In this document: piece after piece, positions 11,701 through 23,257 of the stretch | Numbering within the stretch: position 1 is the stretch's first letter | Layout of the letters: each line of letters opens with the position of its first letter | Assembly: GCF_036850765.1 (NCBI RefSeq) | Contig: NC_089493.1 | Span: forward strand, 295,834,349-295,898,348 | DNA: 64,000 nucleotides | Reading direction: 5' to 3' | Source of the DNA: Saccopteryx bilineata | Taxonomy: Eukaryota; Chordata; Mammalia; Chiroptera; Emballonuridae | Position numbers and translations under genes: made by a program | Notes under the pieces: generated by a model | The model's database searches: none | The model's input: the letters and a program-made list of their open reading frames with translations, nothing else | Told to the model about the DNA's origin: nothing

Positions 11701-14700
11701 CTTCAGGAGTCTCTTTTTTTTTTACGTGTAACTTGCATCATATGATACTCACCGTTTGAAAGTGTACAGTTCAGCGGTTTCTGGTATATCCACCGTGTTG
11801 TACAACCATTGCCGCTCTAATTCAAGAACATTCTCCTCACTGCACACTGAAACCCAGTGCTGTTGGCAGCCGTCCCCGCTCCTCCCCCCGCCCCCGGGCA
11901 GCCACCGATCTGCCTGTCCCTGTGGTTTGCCTGTTCTGGACACGACATGTGAATGGGATGAGGTGATGTGGTGTTTCGTGACTGGCTTTTCCTGTAAGGT
12001 TCATCTCTGTTGTAGCACATGTCAGCACTTAAGATGTGGAGATGCCGCTTACCCCCTCAAGCGGGTGTTTGGTCTTCTCCGCTCTTTGGCCATCGTGAAC
12101 ATTACACACCCATGTTTCTGTGTTCCCCTGGTGGAGTCCCTCGGAAACCGTGGGCCCGTCCACCTGCTGAACATCCGCTTGGATTAGGAAAGCACCCCCC
12201 AGTGTACCTAACCCGACTGTGGGGCAGCTTGTTCGGCTTGCTCACTGGTGCCGGCTGTAAGCCCTGTGCCCAGTTAGTGTGTGAGCCCCTGGCAGCGCCA
12301 CGTGTGTGTGGCCTGTGTAAGGCTATGGTGCTCGCGCTCAGGGGTTGCAGATGGCGGATTGCCTGCCCGCCACTGTGAGGGGCCGTTTTGTTGTTTTCCC
12401 TGCCTGGGTGCTTGTCCGCTGCTGTGAGACCTTATTAAACAGAACGGCCCTCCGCTTTCTGGCTCTGCGTTCCTCTACCGTTAGCCCGAATCCAGTGTCA
12501 ACCTGCCTGGCCTCAACCACTGGCATTATATCTGGTGTAGCAGGTCTGGTGTAGAGTGACTGTTCCCGGTGGCTCTCCTGGTGGGGACCGTGGGCTGGGT
12601 GTTTCTTATAACTCTGTGAGGAGAAACAGGAGCTCTGTGCAGGAAGCTGAGTGAGGTCAAGAGCTCCAGACGAGCGCGTCCTGAGTAGCAATGACGGTGT
12701 GGACTGGACCGAGGGCCCGAGAGGGAGGCCAGCCAGTTCGAGAGCCGCCGTGTGCAGTTCAGGCCGAGCGCCAGCAGCGCCTGCCCCCGGAGCGGTCTCT
12801 GGACAGAGCCATGGGTTCACGAGTTGCAGTCCGCCCTGGAGCTGAACGTTGGCAGCAGCGGCTGTTAGAGAAACAGCTGTGGGTACAGGCGCTCCGGAGT
12901 CGGGGGCAGGGGCCCCAGAGCGGCAGCCGCGGGAGCCGGAGAGGGTGTGGGTGCCGGAGCTGTGGCCCTGCGGGCAGAGCGGCTCCGAGTTGGTGGGAGC
13001 AGGCGTCCCCAATTCCTCCTCCTCTGAGGGGGAGGCCTGGGCTATAACTGCTGTCCGCTAACTCGGAGCCCAGCTGTGGTTGCCAAAAGGTAAAGACCCA
13101 GCAGCCGCGAGCCCCTTGGGGGCAGCCACAGCCTCTTCCCAGGTAGTGGAGACCTCTGTGGTCTGGCCTTGCACCCCGGCAGAGCTGATGGAGTTGGGGG
13201 TGAAATTCAGGCCCCTGGCAGCCTGCTTGGTGCGGCTGCGGGGCATAGCGGTGGGCATCATGCTCTCCGGAGCAGAGATGGACCGTAGGGCTGAGGGCCG
13301 CTGCCCCACATTCCAGCCCTCTAGAGTTGCTCGCTTCACAATCTGTATGACAGGAAACAGACCATAGCAACAGCCCAAGTTACACAGTAATTACAATAAT
13401 TACAAAGGTGCCCTTCACATTGTCTCCCTGAGCACTCTGCCCAGGGTGCCACCTGGAGGCCCACCTCTAACTCCCTGCTCCACGGTGGGTAGGAGGCCCT
13501 GTACAGTCCAGGGCTGTGTCCATGGAAACCGTGAAGTGTCCTTGGCGCACCTCTGGGGAGAATGGCTGGGAATTAGACTGTCACCCTGAGACGAGTCTTT
13601 TGTGTGGACTTTGGAACGCCAGGTCCTGCGGGGGCAGAACGCTGCCCTTGCAAGCTCTACAACGATTGTTTAAAGGAAAACAGTTGACCCCTATAGCCTT
13701 TGCTTACATACCTGAAAGGCATTAATTACCCTTCTATGCACCGCCCCTCCCCCGCAACTAACAAGAGAAACAGGTCCGTGAAAGGTACCTGAACACAGAT
13801 GTGGGTAGATTTGATTTTGGCCGGGGCAGATGGAAATTAGATGGCAAGTCTAATGAAGTCTTGTTGGAGCTTTGGCGGCAGCTTGTGTCAGAACAGAGGT
13901 TCCAGCCGCTGAAAAGGCAGGGGAAGCAAGTGGCCCAGGCATCTGCCAGGAAAATCACTGGCGTTCAGGTTACAGGGTTCCCAAGACCCCTTGTCCCAGT
14001 TTGAATAGGGAAAGGGCGAGGGGCCCATCTGACAGGGACGGGCGGGGGCCAGAGGCCCCATGTGGTATTGGCGATCCACTGGCCCCATCTAATGTGCACA
14101 GGTCGGCATTAGAAGGTAATAGGTGCTTTTTTTTTATGACAGCAGCAGCAGCTATGAGAACTGTTAAGGAGACACAGGCCTTCAATGTGTGTGACCCCGC
14201 CAGGCCCTGTGAGCTTGGTGAGGGGTTTGGATGGGGCTCGTGACAACGGACAGCACCCTATGGAAAGGCGCTGAGGTCCGTTAATACAGAACTCCGGCTG
14301 GTTGCTGTGATGGACCTTTACGTGGTGATGTGCACTGACAGCTAGGCTGTCTACCGTAGACTGACTCTTGGACTGCGACCAGAGTGGCACACTGGCTCTC
14401 TTGAAGGATGGACATGTCGTTCGTGGACAGCACTATGAGAGACCCTGATGGGGGGTCCCGTGGGACCTGTGGAGGCCCCCCCGGCCCTGGTTCTCCTCCA
14501 GCTGCAAAGGTGTGCCGAGACCAGCTTGGCCATGGGCATGTACGAGAGGAAGGTGCTGCAGGACTGAAGAAAAAACACAAGACACAACATCCAGAGAAAA
14601 TGGGTACAGGGGCCCCCCAGCCTCTAGGACTGAGAGCCCAGACCACTGCAGCTTCATCGTATTTATTGGTCTTTGCTCATTAGGTCAATTAGCAGAGCCT

Positions 14701-17700
14701 GGGTTCAGGTGCATAGAAGGGTAATTAACTAATGCCTTTCAGGTATGTAAGGAAAGGCTATAGGGGTCAACTGTTTTCCTTTAAACAATCTTTGTAGAGC
14801 TTGCAAGGGCAGCGTTCTGCCCCCGCAGGACCTGGCGTTCCAAAGTCCACACAAAAGACTTGTCTCAGGGTGACAGTCTAATTCCCAGCCATTCTCCCCA
14901 GAGGTGCGCCAAGGACACTTCACGGTTTCCATGGACACAGCCCTGGACTGTACAGGCCTCCTACCCACCATGGAGCAGGGAGTTAGAGGTGGGCCTCCAG
15001 GTGGCACCCTGGGCAGAGTGCTCAGGGAGACAATGTGAAGGGCACCTTTGTAATTATTGTAATTACTGTGTAACTTGGGCTGTTGCTGTAGTCTGTTTCC
15101 TGTCATACAGATTGTGAAGCGAGCAACTCTAGAGGGCTGGAATGTGGGGCAGCTGTGTTAGGCTTGCTGGTGGGGTTGCCAGCTGTAAGCCCTTTGCCTG
15201 ATTGGTGCGTGGGTGCAGAGCACCAGGTGTGTGCGCCTGGGTGAGGCTGTGGGTGCCTGCGCTCAGGGGAACTGCGGATGGCTGGTGGCCTGCCACCACT
15301 GGGAGGGGCCGTTTTGCTGTCTGTTTGCCTGAGAGGTGGTTTCCCTGCCTGTGTGCTCGTCTGCCGTTGTGGGACTCTATTAAAGGGAATGGCCCAACCC
15401 TTTCTGGCTCCACAGTTTTTCTACCATCTGTCCGAATCGAGTGTGGCCCTGCCTGGCCTCGCTCGGCCACTGGCCTTACACATCCTAATGTGTAAAAATG
15501 GCAGGTTTGATCCCCAGTTAGGGCACTTGTAGGAGCAGGTGGATGATTGTCTCTCTCCCTTCCGCTCTCTTTAAAATAAGTAAATAAATTAAAAGCTTGA
15601 CTCCTGCCTGACCAGGCGGTGGCGCAGTGGATAGAGTGTTGGACTGGGATGCATAGGACCCAGGTTCAAGACCCCGAGGTCGCCAGCTTGAGCGCGGGCT
15701 TATCTGGTTTGAGCAAAATTCTACCAGCTTGGACCCAAGGTCGCTGGCTCCAGCAAGGGGTTACTCTGTCTGCTGAAGGCCCGCGGTCAAGGCACGTATG
15801 AGAAAGCAATCAATGAACAACGAAGGTGTCCGAAGGAAAAACTAATGATAGATGCTTCTCATCTCTCCGTTCCTGCCTGTCTGCCCCTGTCTATCCCTCT
15901 CTCTGACTCTCTCTCTGTCTCTGTAAAAAATAAATAAATTAAAAAAAAAAAAAGCTTGACTCCACTTGCCCCGCCCTCGGAGCACGACCAGCAGTGTCGC
16001 AGGCGTGTCCTTGTCCCCTGTCACCGTGGCTCCTCTCTCTCCCCGTGCTGCAGGCATCCCCCCAGATGAGAGCCCCCGCCGTGTCCTTGTCCCCTGTCAC
16101 CGTGGCTCCTCTCTCTCCCCGTGCTGCAGGCATCCCCCCGGATGAGAGCCCCCGCCGTGTCCTTGTCCCCTGTCACCGTGGCTCCTCTCTCTCCCCGTGC
16201 TGCAGGCATCCCCCCGGATGAGAGCCCCCGCCGTGTCCTTGTCCCCTGTCACCGTGGCTCCTCTCTCTCCCCGTGCTGCAGGCATCCCCCCGGATGAGAG
16301 CCCCCGCCGTGTCCTTGTCCCCTGTCACCGTGGCTCCTCTCTCTCCCCGTGCTGCAGGCATCCCCCGGATGAGAGCCCCCGCCGTGTCCTTGTCCCCTGT
16401 CACCGTGGCTCCTCTCTCTCCCCGTGCTGCAGGCATCCCCCCGGATGAGAGCCCTCGCCGTGGAGGCCCCGCCGGACCCTACCTGCAGTCCCAGCGGCTA
16501 GCGCTGTACGCCCAGGCCGCGGAGACCCTGCTGAAGACCGGGGCGGCCTACCCCTGCTTCTGCTCGGCGCGGCGGCTGGAGCTGCTGAAGAAGGAGGCCC
16601 TGAGGAGCCACCAGACGCCCCGGTGGGTGCCCTGCTCCTTGGCCGCTGCCGCACAACAGGCTGCGCCAAGCTTTCCGTGTCCGGGCTTCTGCGGGTCAGG
16701 GCCCTGCTCGGCTTTCTGTCCACGCTGCTGCCCAATCCTGGCCGCCGTGCGGGCACCTCGGGGTGCAGCTCGCAGAGGCTCTGCTCCCGGTTCCCCGCGA
16801 GGCTGTCGGGCCTCAGGAGCTCGGGCTGCTCCCTAGACACGTCCCCTTGCCCCGTGCTCTCCGCAGGCAGCTCCCACGGGGCAGCTGGCTTTCCTCGGAG
16901 CAGCTGGGGGGCAGCGTCCCCCCGTGACCTCGCTGACATGGGGCGCTCCTCGCCTGGCTGTGCTCTGTTCTCTCGGAGGAAGTCGCCAGGTCCAAGGCGA
17001 TGACCTAGGGCAGAAATGCCAGAAGCCGGGGGCCACGGGGGCCTTGTCCAAGCTGCCCATGGTGCTGGGCCCCAGGCAGCAATGTAGAGTGACTTTACTT
17101 GTTTAGAATAAGTAAAATTGTCTCCTGTTCAGAACAGTGCAGATGAAGGGCTCTGACTCTGACGGGGCTGCCGGCCCCCTGGGCAGGGACTGCGGTGAGG
17201 GGAGGGTGACTGCTACGGAGACGGGCCCTGTGTACAGTGTGTACACTGCTGAACGCACGTACTTCCCTCCTTCCCGTTCGAATGGGGCACGCAGCGCGCG
17301 TGTGTGCAGCCTCCCAGCTCGAGGATCAGCCTGGTGCTTGCGCACTGTCCTGTCGGGCGGACACACATCGTTGACTCGGTCGGTGCCGTACTCAGGAACC
17401 CCTGTCATCTCTGACCTTCTGCTGTGAGAGAGGAGAGCTGGGGCAGGGAGGCTGCCGGGCCTCGCTGTGTGCACGTGCAGTGTGCGGACGGCCCGGAGCC
17501 GTGGTGCCGCCTGGTGGCCCCGTCCCCGCGGCGCTCCTGTCAGCGGTGCCATCGTAACTGGAGCTCCGGCCTCAGGCACCGTTTGCACGGGGCCCGGTGT
17601 GTGGCCGGGTCACGCCGTTCCCTGCACACCGCTTTCCCCTCATAAGCACACTTGTCCACTGACAGGGTTGCTTTCTTGCCCGAGGTCGCACGTTTCTCGG

Positions 17701-20700
17701 AGACAGAGGTTGGGCTCACGTCCCCGTCAGTACTCGTACCAGCTGCGCTGCTGGGCTTCCCTACAGGTACGACAACCGGTGCCGGACCCTGAGCCAGGAG
17801 CAGGTGGCCCAGAAGCGGGCCACGGAACCCAGGCCCGCGATCCGCTTCCGCCTGGAGGAGGAGGCACCAGCCTTCCAGGACTTGGTGTACGGCTGGACTC
17901 GGCATGAGGTCGCCAGCGTGGAGGGCGACCCGGTCATCCTGAAGAGCGACGGCTTCCCCACGTACCACCTGGCCTGTGTGGTGGACGACCACCACATGGG
18001 CATCAGCCACGTGCTGCGCGGCTCCGAGTGGCTGGTCTCCACCTCGAAGCACCTGCTGCTGTACCGCGCCCTGGGCTTGCGGCCCCCTCGCTTTGCCCAC
18101 CTGCCCCTGCTCCTCAACAAGGACGGCAGCAAGCTGTCCAAGAGGCAAGGGGACATCTTCCTGCAGTGGTTCTCCGCGGCCGGCTTCCTGCCCGACGCCT
18201 TGCTCGACATCATCACTAACTGCGGCTCGGGCTTTGCAGGTACTGCTCGCCTGACGGGCCCGGGGGGAGCGCGGCCGTGAGGAGCCCGGCCCGGTCCGGA
18301 CCCGCCCGCTCCGTGGTCTGCCTGGGCCGCCTGCACGCGCACGGCTCGCTCTTCATTCCACAAATGTTTACTTTTACTGTTGTTTTTTTAAAAAAAAACT
18401 ATTTTTTGTATAATTTATTGATTGGTTTTTGAGAGAGAAAGACAGAAACATCAATTTGTTCACTTATTTATGCATTTATTGGTTGATGGTTGTATGTGCG
18501 CTGACCGGGGTTTGAACCTGTAACCTTGGCATCTGGGGACAATGCTCTAACTCAGGGCTCGGGAACCTATGGCTCGCGAGCCAGATGTGGCTCTTTTAAT
18601 GGCTGCATCTGGCTCGCAGACCAATCTTTAATAAAAAAATTATAACGTTAAAAATATAAAGCATTCTCATGTATTACAATCCATTCATTTCCTACCACTC
18701 ATGTTCATGGTTGTGGGTGGCTGGAGCCAATCACGGCTGTCCTCCGGGACAACACCAAATTTTTATTGGATAATGCCTAACGTACATGGGTCGTTGTATG
18801 GCTCTCGTGGAATTACATTTTAAAATATGTGGCGTTCATGGCTCTCTCAGCCAAAAAGTTTCCCGACCCCTGCTATAACCAACTTAGCTACCTGGCCCAG
18901 GCTCCGTGAATGTTCATTGAGCCAGACACTGTGTTGAGTATTGGGGCTACACCAGTGGATAAGTCAGGCACAGCCTGACCAGGCAGTGGCGCAGTGGACA
19001 GAGCGTCAGACTGGGGTGTGGGGGACCCAGGTTCAAGACCCCAAGGTCACCAGCTTGAGTGCGGGCTCATCTGGTTTGAGCAAGACTCACCAGCTTGAGC
19101 CCAAGGTCGCTGGCTCGAGCAAGGGATTATTCAGTCTGCTGGAGCCCCCTGGTCAAGGCACATATGAGGAATCGATCAATGAACAACTAAGGAGCCACAA
19201 CGGAGAATTGATGTTTCTCCTCTCTCTTTTCCTATCTGTCTGTCCCTATCTGTCCCTCTCTCTGTCTCTGCCACAAGAAAAAAAAAAGGACAGGCATAAT
19301 CCGTGCCCTCAAGGAACTTACGGTCTCTGCACCTTGCTTGCCTCATCTGTAAAATGGGACCAAGTGTCTGCCTCTTAGGTGTAAGTTAGGGTTCACTGCG
19401 TTCATGAGTGTAAGGCCCCAGCTCAGTAGGCACAAAAATTACAGCTCCTGTGATTATTACAATTATGTTACTGCTCCAGCTGTGTTACGGGTACTACTGT
19501 ACTGTAACCCTGGTTTATTCCAAGCTGAGCCTTTTATCCTGGGCCCAAGACTCCGAGCCCACATCTCAAAGAAGGACCAGGTAGGATGAGTCTTTGTGGA
19601 GGAGAGTTCTGGAAACGAGGCAGCGATAGTCTGCTTCTTGTTGACTCTGCTCTTACTTAACCGTTACAACGTCCTTGGGAGGTAGTTACTATCTCCAGTG
19701 TTTGTAAGAGGATTCGGAGGCTCGGAGGGGTTAGGTAACTTGCTGTTGTCACACAGCCAGTGAGGGACGAGGCAGAGGCTCCCTGTGGGCTGAGGCCTGC
19801 CCAGCTGCCCCGCCCGAGGACAGCCCCAGGACAGCGCTCTCAGCTGGGCCTGCTCTTTGCAGTCCCTCGGGAAGCTTGGGGAGCCCAGGACAGCGCTCTC
19901 AGCTGGGCCTGCTCTTTGCAGTCCCTCGGGAAGCTTGGGGAGCCCAGGACAGTGCTCTCGGGTGGGCCTGCACTTTGCAGTCCCTCGGGAAGCTTGGGGA
20001 GCGCACGGGGAAGCCCCGGTTGGGCAGCTTGGTTGGTTCGATGGCTGTCCTGATGCACCAAGGTTGCAGGTCCATCCCTGGTCAGGGCACGTAGAAGAAT
20101 CAACCAATGAACGCAGAAATAAGTGGAACAACAAATCAGTGTTTCTCTCTCTCCCTCTTGTCAAAAAAATAAAAAATCTGTAAGTAAATTTTAAGAAAAT
20201 AGAGCACACTGGTGCTCAGCCCCTACCCAGACCGGTGGAGTCGGGGGCTCTGCAGTTCAGCCAGACAGTGGGTGAGCTGCTCTGGGGCTCCAGTCTTCCA
20301 GTGCAGTGGGGGTAGGTGAAGGCCAATTCTTTTCAAACTGTTTCCATAGTGATAGAACGCTTTCTACAAACGAAAGCTCTTCTGGGCCCTTAATTACAAA
20401 GCAGAGGTTGAATCCCTCTGGGGAAAATGGGACCGGGAACCCAGAGCTTGCCCCCTGGGCCTCCTCTGTGGGCGTTGGACGGGGGGAGGGAGCTGAGCCC
20501 CCACCCTTCCTCACTCGCAGAGAACCAGATGGGCAGGACCTTGCCCGAGCTGATAGCACAGTTTGACCTGGCCCGGGTCACCAGCCATTCGGCCCTGCTG
20601 GACCTGGAGAAGCTCCCGGAATTCAACAGGTGAGTGGGGGACGGGGAGCCCCTGGATTCAACAGGTGAGTGGGGGGCGGGGGAGCCCCTGGATTCAACAG

Positions 20701-23225
20701 GTGAGTGGGGGACGGGGGAGCCCCTGATTCAACAGGTGAGTGGGGGGCGGGGGAGCCCTGGTGGACGAGGGCTTTCTTGCTGGGGATGGGTCCCTGCAGC
20801 CGAGGGGCCCTGGGCCCCAGAGTCTCACGCACCTGCCTCGACTGTGGGCTCAGGTGTCGAGTGCCGTGTGACCACACGTGTCCCCTGACCTCTGCAGGCC
20901 GCTGCTTCCTCTTCTCTGAAGGGGACTCGTGGCAGTGTGTACCACTCGGAGCAGCTGTTGTAAGAGTCGAGTTAAATTTAACGTTGTGTCTAAGTGTGTC
21001 ACAGCCCCTGGCCCGTAGGAAAGTGTTTGGTCAAGGGCACCGTTTGTCATCACTGCTGTCCCTGAGCACCCCTTACGGAGACCCTGCTGACCACCAAAGC
21101 CGGGTGGGGAGCACCTTCATTTTGGAGAACCCATCCTGCCAACACCGAACTGGCACTGTGCCTGCCTCCTGATTACATGCTTTATGCTTCAAGTTGTCCT
21201 TCACTCAGAAACCTGCACACGCAGCTACAGTGCTCGTCACTGTGGCTGTGTCCAGGCTAAGGGCCCGGCGATGACGTGGCAGACAGGTTTATAGTCACAT
21301 CTGCAGTCACTCTGTGATGCCTTCTCTCTCTCTCTCTCTTTTACTGAAGTTGGAAACGGGAAGGCAGTCAGACAGACTCCCTCATGTGCCCGACCGGGAT
21401 CCACCCGGCACGCCCACCAGGGGGTGATGCTCTGGCCATCTGGGGCGTCGCTCTGCTGCATCCAGAGCCATTCTAGTGCCTGAGGCAGAGGCCATGGAGC
21501 CATCCTCAGCGCCCGGGCCAACTGTGCTCCAATGGAGCCTCAGCTGCGGGAGGGGAAGAGAGAGACAGAGAGGAAGGAGAGGGGGAGGGGTGGAGAAGCA
21601 GATGGGCGCTTCTCCTGTGTGCCCTGGCCGGGAATCAAACCCGGGACTTCTGCACGATGCTCTACCACTGAGCCACCGGCCAGGGCTGATGCCTTCTCTT
21701 GAGCGCTGGTTTGGAGACAGGCTCCTTGGTGCTCTCCTCGTGTGAATCCAGGGAACTTGTGAGTGGCGCTTGTTTCCGGTCTTTTCCTTCATCTGCTTCT
21801 CCAGTCAGACCTGAGGTGTCAGTTGTATGATTTCACCCGATTTTACACACGAGGAACCAAGATGTAGAGAAGTTACCTGATGGGCTCAGCTCACTCAGTG
21901 AAGGGTGGGCAGGTGGTGAACGGGGCGGTCAGGAGCAAACGCAGCACACGGTGACCGCAGCTTGGACCCTGCCTTTTCTCCAGAGCAAGGGATATCGGGA
22001 AAATGGGGTGAGGGCTGGGGTGCTTTGTGGCCCCCTGTCGTCCCCCCTGAGCACCTGGGGTGGCCAGAGGAGGGTAGAGGTGGGGCTTTGCTTAGTGTGA
22101 ATGGGAGGAGGGCGGCTTTGGGGTGCCGACAGGTTTAACGCAGCTGACGCTGTTCCCTTAGACGGGCGTTCCGATAGCCAAGGTGCCCCTGGGATTAGTT
22201 CGTGATGGCGAAGAGAACAGCAGTGGTTGTCATAGCAGCAGCAGTGCTCGTGCTGAGGTGGAAGTCGTCATAGTGACCAGTGGTCATCGAGCCCTTACTG
22301 TGTCCTGGCGCGACCAGGGCCTCCGGTTCCTTTACTTCCACCGTCTCTAGCTACTAGGGACATCCTAGAAACAGTTTCAGTGTCGACTTCATGGGATTAT
22401 TCTTTGTAATTGCTTTAAAAAAATTACGTGTTTGGCCACTGTATTTCAGGTAGCTTCCCCGAGGCTCCCAGCCTTCTGTGCTGACCTGCAGAGGCCTCTG
22501 CTCAGACCCCTGCCCGGCTCTGGCTGTGGCAGAAACGCAGGCCTGTGCCCAGGGCTTGACCGACATCCCTCATTTAGTCTGCACAGCCCCCGGCGGGGGA
22601 GCCCACTGTGGTTCCCACGCAGAGGTGGCCGTCCTGAAACTCCAAGTGGGCAGTACCTTGCTGTGAACCCCTCGCCCGCAGGCCTGATTCCAGTGCCCAT
22701 GAGACGTCCACCCACCCTGGCTGCCTGCCTCTGTGCCAGAGGCAGGGCCCCTAACCTGCACCGCACGCTGTCTCTCTCTCAAGCCCTCTGCTGCTCGGGA
22801 TGGGGCAAGGGCAGGCTGGGGATCAAGGACTGACAGGGCTGGAGGGGTGGAGTCCTGGAGGCTTTGCTGCCTCCAGAGGAGGAGACAGGACAAGCATTCT
22901 GACCAGGTAGTGGCTCAGTGGACAGAGCGTCAGCCTGGAATGCAGAGGACCCAGGTTCAAAAGCCTGAGGTCGCCAGCTTGAGCGTGGGATCATAGGCAT
23001 GACCGATGGTTGCTGGCTTGAGCCCAGGGTCACTGGCTTGAACAAGGGGTCACTGGCTCAGCTGGAGCCCCCCGTCAAGGCACATATGAGGAAGCAATTG
23101 GCCTGACCTGTGGTGGTGCAGTGGATAAGAGAGTCGACCTTAAACACTGAGTTTACCGGTTCGAAACCCTGGGCTTGCCTGGTCAAGGTACATATGGGAG
23201 TTGATGCTTCCTGCTCCTTCCCCTT

Positions 23226-23257
<32 letters not shown>

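Noticed and set aside
12759..13370. A 203-codon minus-strand ORF in the composite element as a retroelement protein
   Set aside because: No recognisable gag, protease, polymerase or envelope motif, and it runs across the inverted-repeat arm.
16273..16836. A separate 187-codon gene overlapping EARS2 exon 3
   Set aside because: It is repeat units read through into exon 3 and on into intron 3. The exon part is EARS2; the read-through is kept only as a possible 25-codon extension.
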